A DNA stretch of 62,702 bases from Nephromyces sp. MM_2019 (GCA_015657535.1 JADHZB010001933.1:5001-67702); one strand, 5' to 3'. Shown: positions 1 through 13,927, numbered from the stretch's first letter. The notes: generated by a model from the sequence alone, not told the origin. Translations and numbers: made by a program.

Positions 1-346
1 ATAGATGTGTATATGTATCATATTTCAATATATATATACATATATATATTAATGTGTATGTGTGCCATAGTTAAATATATTCTATTGTTACTTATTATTT
101 ATATTTAAAATATTTATATATATTATTAAAAAATTTATTTGTTTTATATATGCTTTAGTCATATGTATAGTAACACATGTATATACCCACTTAACATTAT
201 ATATGATTTGATTATATATATATTATACATATATACTCAAATTTGATATACTAAATCTTGTTTATGTATATAATAAAATAAAATGCACACACAAACATAC
301 TTAATTTAAACATGATTTATATAAAATCAATGATTATATACATCAG

Positions 347-1475
347 TTAAAGAAGATATTCAAGATGAAGAACAAACAGAACATGAATTTATAGAAAACA
401 CTAAGATAACAAATTCACAACTCTTTGATAGTGGTATGTGTATAATGATTAGTGTGTACACACATAAAATATAGTATGAATATTTCCTCCTTGTTTTTAT
501 TATATGATATTATATTTGAATACTATTTTTGAACTATATAATTACATAATACTAAAGATATTCTACACACATCTTAAACATCCTAAATTATATATTTACT
601 TTTGTTTGATTATATATTATTAATTATATTTTTCCCTATATATCATATATTTATATATATTCTATAGTGATTATTTACTTATATACTTTATATATTTATA
701 ATATATGTACACATTTATATAGTTGTATGTTTTCACTATACATTTGTAATATAAGTACACATTTATATATTTATATACTTTCTCTATACATGTGTAATAT
801 AATTACATATATATATATCCTGTATATACAATCTAAACCTTAAGATTATTAATGAAAATATATTCGCAATCATATCAAAATCAATATGTAGATGATGATT
901 TGAATGAAACTAAAGAAACTCGTAATGAAGAGGTTACTTCAAAATTAAATAAAAATGAAATTCAAAGTGATATTGACCAAACAACTATAGAAAGACAGGC
1001 TGTGACTGTGAAAAAACGAGTATATATATTTGTTTAAATACAACATATTATCCCTATAAGTAGACCCAATCATATTTATATACTAGAGAATAAAAAATTT
1101 GTTAGATTTCGTACTTTAAAATAACACATATATATATATAGTCAGATTTAGTACTTTAATATAATTAGATTTATTACTTTAAAATAACACATATATATAT
1201 ATTATTTAGGTTATGAAAGATATTAGCTATGAAAAGAGTGGTTATCTAGTGATAGAGAAAGCTCCAGCTATTGAAGTTACACAGGTTGAAGCAACACTTG
1301 TGAAACCTAAATCAAAACCAAAGATAACTTCACCCTCTAAAAACAAACCGACACAATCTGGCATATTGTTAGTCTAAATACTTGATTGAAATTTAAACAC
1401 CTCAGAATAATTGTTGAATAAATATCTAAATATTATTTTTATTTCATTTACAGGTCTTTTTTTAAGAAAAAATAA
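347..1475 (+). CDS. POLD3: Probable DNA polymerase delta subunit 3 (POLD3/Pol32-like), C-terminal part
   Basis: The 3' end of a multi-exon gene. The exons read are about 347-433, about 845-1019, 1210-1367 and 1454-1475. The last two introns join in phase, but the junction between the first two does not, so a small exon is probably missed there, and 5' exons lie outside the window. The peptide is acidic and Lys-rich. It contains VKKRVMKDISYEKSGYL, which resembles the conserved C-terminal segment of POLD3 (basic run, then D/E-x-x-G-[FY]). It ends in QSGILSFFKKK, a textbook PCNA-interacting (PIP) box (Q-x-x-I-x-x-F-F). The family role is to tether DNA polymerase delta to PCNA during lagging-strand synthesis and repair. 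Another PIP-box replication protein is possible. The identity is inferred from the tail only. Confidence 0.5.
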
Positions 1476-3055
1476 ATCACTTTGACAGCTAAGGAATAAA
1501 TATTAGGGTGGAAATCAAGTATATTTTGATAATTATTTGAAGTTGAAAGATTCACAAACAACTAATATGATAAATTACTCATTTGCTTTCATCTGTATAT
1601 AACCAATTTCCTATGATTTCAAACACCCAGAAAGAAAAATAAACATTTTACTCTTTTTATATTTCTTTTATCCCTATAACATAATACATCTCTTGTGCTA
1701 TTTAGATAAAATACTATATATACAATGACTTTTGTATACCTATAGTTTCAAACTTACAAGATACAATAATTTTTAAAAAGATTCAAAATTTTTGTGTGAA
1801 TAATCCTTAAAACAGCTTAGTTTTAATCATTTTTTGTGATACCACTAAACTCGATTATAAACTTAATGATTAAGATTAATTTGAAACTTAAACTCACACA
1901 TACACACACTTTAAATAAATTCTATATAAAATTACCACCCATACAACCTCCCTGAAATATACTCTATCACATATTAAAATTTCACTATGTTATGAATTAT
2001 AATTATTCAGATTTTCGTATTTGATTTAATCAATACATAAACATACTGTAACTACATTCAATTAGATCTTAACTCACCCTATATAATCTCAGAGTTATAT
2101 ATTAAGTAAATATATGACACACAGCACACATTTGAAAACACTAAATTACAAAGACAATATTTTTAACACATTGATAATAGTACTAAATAAACAATTTGAA
2201 TGAATATTTTAATCAAAAATTTTCCTAAAATAACAGGTATAGCTAAATAGTAAGCTAATTCTAAAACATATTACAACTCCTACATAAGTAGTTAACGTTA
2301 ATAAATACATAACATCACTGAAAATGATGATTAGTATTTCAGAAGGAAAATATAAATGGAGTCCTGGAAGGAAAAGCTAACAATCAATTGTATAACCTAT
2401 TGATAATAAACAAAAATAACTATTTATTTAAATCGATTAACATTAACTTAGTGTGTAACAAATTAAATAATTTAGATATTAAATATATTTTTGAATGACT
2501 AGAATATTTATATTTAGCATATACTAATGAAGGGTGAATATACCAGCTAGAAATTGAAAAAGTAGCTCAGCGTGTATGAACACTAAATAAGTAGGGAAAT
2601 GAATAAACAAATTGAATTGAATTAGTTTTCAATGCATCTTAATTGCTTGTCCAATACTTAACATATCAAGCAACACTAACAATTAGATATATAAAAATTC
2701 AAAGCAATAGCTCAGTGTGTGTGCAATTTAAATTAAAAGGAAAATGTTCACACTGGGCAAGCTAAATAATTTGTATTTTGATTATGTTTTTTGTTACTAG
2801 GGTATTAGAGTGTTTGACAAACCTAAAAATGTATAATAATTGGTTACGGTGATTGGCCTATATTGTATCAATCCTCTGCAATAATGACATCACACTAATG
2901 TACCAATATTTGTAAAACTCTTTAAGTTATTATTTATATTGAGTTTCCCATAGTTTTAAATAAAGTGACTTACATTGGAGTGAGGGCATAAAATTCTGGG
3001 TATTATGCGGAAACCACTTTATAAATATTGGTAAATTTAGGATGATCTTTCCAAC
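1476..3055. other. Intergenic, no gene recognised
   Basis: AT-rich sequence between the POLD3-like stop and the start of the glycine-rich membrane protein. I see no convincing exon on either strand and no RNA gene. It presumably holds the 3' UTR of the first gene and the promoter of the next. Confidence 0.5.
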
Positions 3056-6000
3056 ATGAAGCTTAAATCTTCAGGCAGATTTTCATTTGCCGTTTTTCTC
3101 GTCACAATATTGAACATGATTAAAGGTAAATCAATATTCTGTTTTTATTTATATTAGAGACTTATGTTTACAAAACCATCAGGATCAATGAGATTATTCA
3201 ACAAATATGTCCTACATTGGATATATACTGATTCGATATGCTTTTTATATGAATACTTGAAACAATTTTATATATATAAATAACTTTGTAAAACTACATG
3301 ACATGATTACCTTAGATAAAGATGAAAAATACCTCACTTGTTTTTACCCAATATAATGACTTCATTCTTTGATTAATTTTACCAATTTTTAACTCAGATG
3401 GGTCACATTCATGGAAATTCCTCACTCAAAATTCGACAGCTAACCTGCTACCAAACATCGAATCTGTGAGATTTATGGAAACGCCAAGATGCTCCTCGAA
3501 CAGTTTTTCATATATCAAACTCCAAAATTACATCGAAGACACATCATCATGTGACTATCTTACCGAAGATATTTGTGAAATCCATGGTAATCGATTCGGA
3601 GTTCTCAACCTTAACATCTATTTTAAAGGCTCAATTGTCTTCAAAAATGTAAATATCAGTTGTATGATGTCTCCAAAATCGTATAACAACTCTCAGATAA
3701 GTGTCCTTGGAAGAGATATCAAAATATTGAATGGATCATTAATCCATTGTCCAAGCATTATGCTCCAATCTGAGAATAATATATATATAGATCAAACATC
3801 TCAGATTTCCACAAATTCTAGCAGCTATTACACAAACACTATAAACACAGTAAATTTAGACCAAGAGCCAATCGATTCCGAAGAAGATGACAAGAAAGTT
3901 AAGATAGATGAATTACAATCTGGTCTGGCTATTTACGCCCTATAATTTTTTTATAAAATTTGACGTTACACCTACTGCTGATACAATATAGTATTTTAAT
4001 AAGTTTAACAACTCATATAGCTTGAATTAAATTCATTAAGTTTTAATTATTTTGCCAATAAATTTATTAAATTTGCTTATCTCAGATTATAGAGGTGGTA
4101 GCTATGGAGGAATTGGAGGTCAATTATCGGAGTTTTGCTCAGGTCCGATATTTAAAATGAATTATGAAACTTTAAAAATAATTAAAGCTTTATGAGCCTC
4201 TCCTCCTTCAATCCTATTTCTCATATAGTAGCTCTACATAAGTGATTAACAAATATAGATTATAGAAGTCATATTATAAATTAATTTTTGACAGAATTCC
4301 CTAAACATAGTGTATATGGGGACCACTCACAGCCTTATCATTTCGGTGAAGCCGGTGTAGGAAAATCTGGGAGAGGCATGCGTGGAGGTGGACGCATATA
4401 TATGGAAGCATACTCGGTAGTAATTGAGGGAACAGCTAGCTCATGTGGAGAAAATGGAAGTAACAAGCGCCCTGCTGGTAAAGCTACTTTTTTAAAGCGC
4501 TTAACAATTGCATGACATTAACCGTTATCTATCTTAAACACTATTGCTCTGTTTTTCTTCACACAACAATTTTCAATTTTGTAAAAGCATTAATTATATT
4601 AGTATTCACACAATAGAGTATTGTATAAATTGTATTTTAGGATCTGGTGGCTCAATTTACATTGAATGTGAATCATTTATTGGAAATAACCCAAACCCAG
4701 AATATACACTTCTTGCTATTGGTGGATTTTGCCCATCATCCGAAACACATTGTGTTTGTGGCTCAGGAGGCAGAGTAGCTTTGATATCTAAGCAAAGGAT
4801 AAATCAGAATTTTGTAATGAAAACATTTCCTATATCAACTATTACACCAGAATTAGTTACGAACCAGCTATTTCACTATTAATACTTTTTTTCTCATCAA
4901 TGCATTTATCAGACATAATTTTTGAATATTTCTCATTGAGGCTTATAACTGTATTTAACTCTATAGGCGAAGGCATATGGTGGCTTCAATGCTAAATTAA
5001 GTTCCCATGGATGTAGCTGTGGCGGAGCAGGAACAATTTTCATCAGCCCTCCAGAAAAATTAATAATCGATAACACTCCTGATTTCAGCTCTGGATTTCA
5101 ATCTTCAAAAGATAGCCTGATTTCTTCTTCGATGTTTCAGCCTACACCAATCAAAGACATTGACAATAAGGACCTAATCCTTGAGATTTTTACTGCCACT
5201 GTAATTCCATATGATAACAATAAGGCTTCATCTTCATCTTTAAATCTTGCAGAGTTATCCCTTCAAGCTGATTTTACAGGTGATACAAATTTACTTTGAA
5301 TGATAAAAATCAGTCCTGTCTAAATTGCCTCAACTTATTGAGAAATAATTGAGCAATTAGAAAACAAATTTTTACAAAGCTTTTATCCAATAAAATTACA
5401 AAATATTCATTTCTTTACCCTACTCTACTCTTCATCATGGCAGGATCAATTATAAGGGCCTATGACCTAACTATTATCACCCACTTAGGTGGGGTGAGGT
5501 TAACACAACAAAGCACTATTAAATCAAATCGTCTCAAAATTTCAACGTTTACTTCTTTTGATCTTGGAAGCTCAGCATCACTGGAGGTGGAGAAATCTGA
5601 AATTCATTCTAGACATAATATGAATATTATGGGAACTATTTATCAAAAAGGTTAAACTTATCAATATTTTGAATATCCTAATTAAAAATAATTCTATAAT
5701 AGTGTCAGTGATATATTTTGAGCCCCAAAATATTTTTTCCATAAAAATTAGTAAAATCTCTAAACAAGCTTTTTTAAATATATGTATATGTTGAATTCTT
5801 GTTATAAGGAAATCATCAAATAGATCGAGTAAAGTTACATGGCTCTACTATAAAGATTGGTGGCTCGATTGTAGCCCAAGCAGTATCATTACATGCAAGA
5901 AAAATTTCACTCCTAACAGGTAGCACAGTACGCTCATCTAGCCATGGAAGGTGTGACGTACTACCTATAGAAAACCATTCTGTTTGTTCTAGCCATATAA

Positions 6001-9000
6001 ATAACTTATTGAAACAAATAGGTAACCTCACCACTTTTGATACAAAAACAGAAATTGTATCTAAAGCTACAAATAAAGATAAAACAATGGATACTTCAAG
6101 CATTGGACCTTCTAAAAACCTTGATGAATCCATCTATGAAAAATCTAGAAGCTTACTTACCCCTCTATTCAACAAATTTAAGAGCTTTTTAAGTACAATT
6201 TTACCAAAAAAAGGTTTAAATGAGATACACAACCCCTTTGAAGGATCTACAGATTTCATAAGTAATACCACTCAGTTTGTTAAATCTATTTTCTATTGGA
6301 ACCGAAAATTGGAAATAGAATTACCAATTGACTCCAAAAAAAAATTTGAACCTTACCAAACTGAACAAGAAAATGAACTAATCAATGATCCACCTTATGA
6401 GCTTGATTTTGATTTAGAATTGATTGCACTTCAATTGATCAATATTGAAGTTTTAAGTCAAATAAATTTTCCCACAATCCTTGTATGTAGCCAAGACATT
6501 ATTCAAGTTGATGGAAAAATCTCTGCAAGTATGTTAGGGTGCCCACCAGATGAAGGTAAGAAATTTCATTTCCCACCATTTTTTTTCTATTAAATTAAAA
6601 ACCCTCATAATTTTCTAACCTAATCTTAGGTATTGGTAGTGGACATTTAGCTGTCCTTGACAACGAACTTTCATTTTGCGGTGCTGGAGGAGGTGGACAT
6701 GCTGGCGCTGGAGGTAATGGTGTTGATGCTACGATAGGTAAGACATGCTATGATACGGGCGGTAGCTCATATGACAGTTGGAAAACTAATTCAAACCTTC
6801 TACCCACTACAAGTGCTTCTGGTGGTGGTGGAGATAGTAAGTTTGCTGGGCGTGGTGGTGGCATATCTTGGATAGGGGCTAATCTTTTGGTGGTTAATGG
6901 TGAGATATCATGCGATGGTGGTAGTGCTGAACCAATGTCTCAGATGCTAGAAAGTAATAATATGTCACATGAAAGTATAGAAGTAAATTTTGAAAAAAGA
7001 TATAACAATACAAAGCCTCTAGAAAAAACCATAGATCAAGAATATATATGGGAGATTCAAGATTCAATAAAAAATCAATTTTTAGAACTTTCTTTAATCT
7101 CAAGATATTTATCAATCAAAAATATCATGAAGCTCTGGGCCTATACTATTCTAGAAGATAATAATACCTTCATTGATCCAATATCTCATACCCTAAGGAA
7201 AGTGACTGGAGATGTGAATACACCACGCATAAAACAATGGATCATCGATTCGTATTTCTATGATATGATAAACCCACAATATTCTTATCTCATGAATTAT
7301 AAAACCAAATTTCCAACTATTGGCACACTTGATTTTCCACACTATAAAGACATTGAGGTTATAAATCGCCCTTGTAAGTTAGAAAAAACAATTCCTATTG
7401 GATTGACTCATCAAGATAATGCATTCACCAAAGACAAAGAAGCCAGAAATTACAAAATAACTGATCGATTATTTTCTAAAGACAATCCCATAGGTCAAGG
7501 AGGTGGTGCTGGCGGCACCTTGATAATCGAAGTAAGCTCACTAAATGGTAATGGTAATATATCTGCTAGCGGAGGACATGGTGGCCTTTGCACTGGTGGT
7601 GGTGGAGGTGGTGGTGTCTTAGGGTTTAATTGGAAACAGCCGAGTTTTGATGGTGCTAAATCATTTAACGGGACCATAAGGGTGCAAGGAGGAAATTCTG
7701 ATCCATCTAAGGAGTGTCAAAATAATATAACGTCAATATTTTTAGGACACCCAGGTGATCATGGTAAATTAGTATCATTTCAATCTTGTGCTCCTGGTCA
7801 CACATCTTGGAATTGTATTCCATGTCCTATTGGCACTTATAATGAAGATGGAGGTGAAATATGTCACCCATGTAAAAATAAACCTAATGAGGATTCGTTT
7901 TATACTCATCAGAGGATAACTACCCCGGACTGTCCTTATGCCTGTCCAGATGGTTACACCGATGTAGCTTATAACCCTCTATGCCTTTCACCATATCTAT
8001 ATTTTTTAAGTACTTTTGCTCACTTCCTAAGCACGTGGCCTATTATTAGCATTTTACTAATCACACTTATTTTCTTTTTACTGAAGTACACTGCTCAAAA
8101 AAAATTTCAACCTAAGCAAACTTGGGAAGATTTTTATGAACCACATCCACTTTACAAGAGTCGTCTTGACAATCAACTTCTATCCGCTTTACTTTCTGGT
8201 GAAGATACTTACACTTTCAATGATTCACACTACGGACTAGATTATTCAAATAGAAAAGTCAGCATGTCCAACGCACTACTTCGTTTAGAAGATATCCCCT
8301 TCCACTCTCAGAGAATTTATTTGAGTGGTGATAATTCGATTCAGTCACCTTGGTCTATAGATACCAACCCACCACCAAATTTGATGAATTTTCTTATACC
8401 CGAGAATTATAAAACATTTGCTAAGAAGGTTAACAAGATATGCCAGTACTCAAGATGGACTCGAATCCTAGATAGATTGTTAGTTTTCTTTTTTTCACCG
8501 CTGGCACATTACATAAGAATAAAATATCGCTTACAATCTGCAATAAAAATTTTTAAACTAGTAAAAAGTTTAGAAACAAACCAATCCATCGGTTTCTGGA
8601 AATCTATACGAGCTCGTGAGATAACTCAGGGTATTAAATTTGGTTGTGACTCAAATGCTACGCTAGGTTACCTTGATATTTTGAATTTTGAGAATTCTTT
8701 AATGGGCTGGACAACATTCCCTAAGCTTCCTCAACTTATACCACTTTCAGGCAATGGATCATTTTATTCCCCTTTCCATATTGACCTTTCGGACCCATTT
8801 GCTTATTCATTATCTCAATTTTTAGGAAATTCGACATGGATACTAGCTATAGATTGCCTAAATAGAGCCCTACGCTGCTTAGATGTCAACTTTGTCCCTA
8901 CATCATTCAAATTACAGATGAAAAGATTCAATAATACTCTCAAATCAATCAACCGAGGCTTACTCCACCCACATGAACTTGAACTGAATATTGCAATTTA

Positions 9001-10523
9001 CATGGGTGAGAAAAACAACTTACTTTCCGAAAACGAATATTTTTATATTAAGAAGGATTTTTTGAACTCTCCCAAAACCGAAGATAAAAGTTCACTCAAA
9101 AGTCCAAATAGCTACAATGGCAGCTCCCAAACCGATCAAATATTGCAAAATGAAGAATATAAACATCTGATAAATAGAGAAGTATCAGGGTGTTTAATTC
9201 TACTGAGAATGAAACCTTATTCTTCGTATGATTATCACGACCCACATAACATATTTATTTTTACTCACAATCCTAAATTGCTGATAAATCACCACCGTGA
9301 ATACTTAGGTTACATAAATCAAGACCATGATAAGAATGGCCTTGATGAATCTCAGGCTCTCAGGATTATCAACAATATGTCCAAGTACCCTTTGGATACT
9401 ATATCTATGGATATTAAGCCCAATATTAATAGTTATTGGCGAGTGCAAGGGGAACTTTTTCGCCATAGTTTATCATTTCCACTGTTGACTCAAAACTTCA
9501 TATTTGATTATGATCTTGATGGAAACATGAACTCTCCCAATGAAATTATTAAGAAAAGCTTTAAGCAACCTAATCTGACAGATTACCCAAAAGACTCGGT
9601 ATCTATGTATAGTGATATGATGCCTCTGACTTCCCCATATAATTTCTTACCGATATCACCAAAAAAGATATTTGATACCCTAGTCTATCTACATCAAGCC
9701 CCAATAAGACTTTTACTGAGTAACTCCTACACAACACTTGACAGGTTTTTTCATAAACTAACTCTCATCACTTATACATTAAATATCATTCTATTTCTAT
9801 ACAGAAATTTTTGCTTAATTATGGTAATTTTATTTGCTACACTGGACACCATAGTTTGTTTTGTACAGTTTGTGCAGGTAATCCACTTCCTAAACTTTTT
9901 CACAAGAAATATTCACTTAGTCAAACTATTTAATTTATATAATTTTACCTAGAGTATATCCTCATGAATTCATCCCATATCACTTAATGTAGTACCTAAA
10001 TCTCAGCCGATGGATGTTCTGGACCGTAATACTCATTCCACCGTTCACAGATATCACAAGAATATTTTCTATGGTAACTTGGATGATTTTTTCAGTCAAC
10101 TTATTTGGTAGGATTTGTGCGGAACTTACTTTTCTATCTACAATCAGCACTCTTATAGGTTTGTTTTAATTATTCACATTTTCTTAGATGATTATGGCTT
10201 CAAAAAATTCCACGGTTTTATAGGTGGTATACTCAGATTCCTTAGCTGCTCCTATAGATGCACAACTACCCTTCTTATTTTGGAACATGCGTTTTCCCTA
10301 TTGCTAAAAGCTATCTTATGTTTGTCAAGTAATTATCTTAAAATTTCTCAACTTTATTGTCTTAAGATCAAAGGATTTTTTGTCTACAGTTAACAATTAC
10401 ATATACCACATTGAAGCCCGTAATACTGACAATAGCAATGTTAATCGTGAGCTATTTATAAAAGAGGTTCTTACATCATCTTCTTCCTCACATTTTCCTG
10501 ATTTTATTAGGAATTATTTTTAA
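3056..10523 (+). CDS. Large glycine-rich membrane protein, plant At5g11700/At4g32920-like
   Basis: Multi-exon gene of roughly 1,950 residues. Exon 1 (3056-3125) encodes a signal peptide (MKLKSSGRFSFAVFLVTIL) and joins in phase to 3398-3922. Further exons lie near 4086-4142, 4294-4479, 4641-4852, 4968-5279, 5444-5651, 5819-6555, 6630-9875 and 9990-10160. The ectodomain carries repeated Gly-rich blocks (GGGGGGG near 7590), then a Cys-rich module (CIPCPIGTYNEDGG, TPDCPYACPDGY near 7810-7960) and a transmembrane segment near 8000-8080. The large cytoplasmic part contains PLSGNGSFYSPFHIDLSDP and RALRCLDVNF, followed by more hydrophobic segments. This order and these motifs match the plant 'glycine-rich protein' family, whose function I do not know. 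The last exons (10160-10523) are ambiguous; stops at about 10461 or 10523 are both possible. Confidence 0.75.
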
Positions 10524-10847
10524 ATTTTACCAATAACAAAGAATATTCCTTTTTGAGGTATAACTTCTTTATAAACTATCAATTAAGTTCAAAACATAAT
10601 TTATTTCATTTAAACTACAATAATTAATAACTCCTTACTTTCCAGAAAATTAACAGAATCTTAATTATTTTTTCTTAAAATTTACCTTTTATTTAACAAT
10701 TTTTGTATTGATCTAATTATGAATTTAATTGATAATAAAAATTAACTATCATTATTTAATGTATAATCGATATAATTCGTCAATTTTGACGACAAAAATT
10801 TATCCATTAAATATACAATAGCCAGTATTTCTTGATAAAAACATCTT

Positions 10848-11756
10848 AAAGTTAATTTTTCTTACCAGTGTAGATTATTTCCATACCTCGTGCTTGATCT
10901 CTGAAAATTTTTAATTGAAAACTATTTGATTAGAGAGTTTATGAAACATCGTTATATTACGTTATAAAGAGGTTTTCATTCCTATTTGATTCTTGTGTAG
11001 TTTGATAAATCTTTGAATATAATATCTGTTCTTGGGAAGGAGTTACTGAATGAATTTTATTTAATAATTATCAATTAGGGAGACTTGTAAAAGTTTTATC
11101 AAGGAGCTCAACAAAAAATTATATCATATTTAAAAACAATTTTATAACTTTTTGCGAGCTTACATTGATCTTTGTCTAGATTATTTTTGGCCTTTTCTTC
11201 TGAAGATTGCATTACTATCAAAGATTTCAATTCTCCATATTGGAACATAAAAAATATTAAATTTATATACTATTTTACCAGGGGTGGCCTAAATTGGAGT
11301 TCAAAAAGTCAAAGTGAGAGATGTGTGTAATTTAACTAAATTTTTAATTTACCTTTCTTGCTAAATTGATTCCCCGATTGTCATTAGAAAACCTAGAATT
11401 CACATTTTTTCATAAATACTTGACAAAAACTGATCTACTATGGAACTCAGATCAGTAATTTTCACTGTTGTACTTACACATATTTATTGGTGAAAACCCA
11501 CATATCTATGTTTGGCTCGTGATGAGTTAGTTTTACACTCTGGTGGATATATAAGTAACTAATAAAAACATCAAAGTAAATCAAAATTTCCTTGTACCTT
11601 AAAACCTGAAGTCTTAACAAAATCTTTCATGCCATTTAGTCTGAAATAATAATTTGAAGCGCTTTTATAATTTCATTAACTTAGTTAATCTATCACTTAC
11701 GTTTCGAAACCATACACTTCATAATGATGGAGCTTATAGCTTTGCGGACAAAACAT
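10848..11756 (-). CDS. Probable multi-exon gene, function unknown (possibly RNA-binding)
   Basis: No long frame exists, but several short exons can be linked. A start at 11756 opens MFCPQSYKLHHYEVYGFE, and its phase-2 donor joins in frame to LNGMKDFVKTSGFK (about 11600-11648). Later exon-like blocks contain FSNDNRGINLARK (about 11352-11390), QYGELKSLIVMQSSEEKAK (about 11165-11245), a Gln-rich block (about 10990-11055) and DQARGMEIIYTGKKN before a stop near 10848. The block with QYGELKSLIVM recalls the first helix and second strand of an RRM, but no complete RNP motif is visible. Not every junction is resolved. This could be one gene or pieces of two. Confidence 0.35.
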
Positions 11757-12118
11757 AACATTCCTTTCTGCTGGGCCTGGTATTAGATATTTATGTCTTT
11801 ATTTTAATATTTTGGCTAATAAGACACTCACACATCTCGGTGCAAACCAGGCAGAAATTGGAAACAATAAAATTAATGCGATTTAGTTCACAAAAATTAA
11901 AGCATCAACCAACCTATGCAATGAGTACACAGGGCAAACACTTTAGATGTTGCAACTATAGCATAAACTTTATGACTTTCAATCTTATTTTCATAACATA
12001 TGTCAAAATCTTCCCATATAGCCTCTAGTTTCCTGAATTTGGAGCTCTTAATAAATGTCTGATGTAATTTAAAAGCTATGAATTTTTAATACATCTCGTC
12101 ACTACTTTTTATAATATT

Positions 12119-12788
12119 TTATATTACTAGAGTCGAAATTTCTTTACTAGACTTCATTTCTGTTTCAAATTCCACCATTGATGGCTTCTTAGATGCTATT
12201 TCGAAGACTTTTTCAATAGCACTTTTATCTTGAATGTTAGCTCCTGACTCCATAGCAGCACACCACAAAAGAGCTACCCATTTTAATTGGTCCTTTGTGT
12301 AGTCTATTTGATTGCCCCGATTACCAATCAGCTTCCAATCATACTAAGAATGTTTTAGTTATATTTATACTTAATAGATTTAATGTAAACACGATTTGTG
12401 AGTTGTTCACCTTTATTTTTGATTTTTTATCCGATGGTCCACTGACTCCCTCTAACTCTTCAGAAATCCTAATTGGTTCTGCTATAAATTTGTTACCAAA
12501 ATAAGATATAAAGTTATCTACAGAGTATTCATTCTTAGTTTTATCCAAGTTGCTCCCATAACCGAGCCCTGTTTTATTCCTTGCCGAACAACAATTTCCC
12601 AACAATTCTTTGATTAATGTAGACTTAAAATAATTTAACTGAGGCTTATCATTTTTATTATTTCCAATATATTTTTCCTTTTCATCTTCACTAATTATAA
12701 AATTATCTGTATCATGACTTAAGTTATCTCTCTTTAAGCCTTTATGTGAGTGTACTCGATTATCTTCACTGGAGCTATCAGACATCAA
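12119..12788 (-). CDS. Two-exon protein of about 200 residues, function unknown
   Basis: Exon 1 is 12788-12411, beginning MMSDSSSEDNRVHSHKG. Exon 2 is 12343-12119. They are separated by a 67-base GTGAAC...TTAG intron in phase 0. Exon 1 is hydrophilic and acidic with a short G-patch-like stretch (NKTGLGYGSN). Exon 2 is a better-ordered domain with YDWKLIGNRGNQIDY and KWVALLWCAAMESG, probably helical. I do not recognise the family. A charged N-terminus without signal peptide or membrane segment fits a nuclear or cytosolic protein. The in-phase splice, and the jump from low-complexity to compact sequence at the junction, support a real gene. Confidence 0.6.
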
Positions 12789-13927
12789 GGCTTGCGAAAG
12801 AATTACAAATTCAATTGTTAAAGATTGGCTTGAAAAAATATATTACTCAAAAGCTAGCTAAGAGAATTAATTTTCATAAGGAGTATTTTAATTGCTCTGG
12901 AAGTTCTACTTTGCTAGCCTTAATTATGGTAAAGAGCTTCAATATATATTACTTCACCAAGTCTGATTAATAAATCACATGGCAAGGTATTTGAATTTTG
13001 AGATTGTATAGACAAAGCCATTTATATTTAGAACTAACAGGTGGTTTAAAGGTGCAATAATTTGCGGTAGGCACTAAACCTATCAATTTTTAAAATCGGT
13101 CACTCATAAATGACTAAGCAATTTAATACAATTCGAATATATAATATAAGCTCAAGATATTAAGTCCTGGAGTCAAATTATTACTTTCTAATAATAAAGT
13201 TGCCTGAAAATTAGTCTAGGAAGCTCTTAAAAATTTACAGAAAATCAGTAATTTAAGATACTTTTGCTCATTATTAAAGCTTTAAAAAGTTATTTCAAAT
13301 ATTCATTAGGTATACAAATAAAATTTTTAATTGCGTTGTTTTCAAACTTCGAGCTTATGAAACCATTTATTTTCACAATTTGTTGTTTAATCTCAGTTTT
13401 ACCACCATAGGGCTTTAAATTAACCAAAGGTAAGTTCTCGTAACATAGAAATCAAATGTTTATTCAAATCTTGAATACAGATGATATTTAATAATCTAGT
13501 ATTATACAAAACTTTATGTGTAGTTTATGCTAGAGTTCTAGGCTTCATAGCAATTCCCTCAGTAGTGAACTGACTAATGTTCTCTACTTGCTTGGTTCAG
13601 CTTCGATTTATGCCTAATTTAATTTTAAGAATAATTGGCTAGCTACAGCTTATTTTATAATATAAGGTCATCTTTATTTATGCAATATAGCCTTGTTATA
13701 AATTTTTATTTATGAAAATAAAATGCTGAAGTAAAATTTTTTTTATTAAAATTTTAGCTAAAATAAATATAAATTCAACCACTTTCAATTTGTAAGTAAC
13801 CAAAATAAATACTAAACAAAGTTACTTAGAAAATTCAGAGATCTAAAAAATCAGGTAAACAATGCAAAATAATTAGTCGCAACGTAGTTTTAGCACATTT
13901 GTTTATTAAAAGGTTTCTTAGCTTAGT
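12789..13927. other. Intergenic between divergent genes
   Basis: Separates the minus-strand unknown gene from the plus-strand RING gene, so it probably holds both promoters. A short frame near 13354 begins with a hydrophobic leader (MKPFIFTICCLISVLPP) but stops at once. No other coding signal was seen. Confidence 0.45.

Noticed and set aside
5816..6133. Minus-strand 105-codon frame
   Set aside because: It is antisense to a well-supported exon of the glycine-rich membrane protein, whose phases match on both sides.
7495..7677. Minus-strand proline-rich frame
   Set aside because: It is the antisense shadow of the glycine-rich repeats (GGN codons read backward give Pro codons).
13354..13407. 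Short frame with a signal-peptide-like start
   Set aside because: It stops after 17 codons and no splice donor rescues it.
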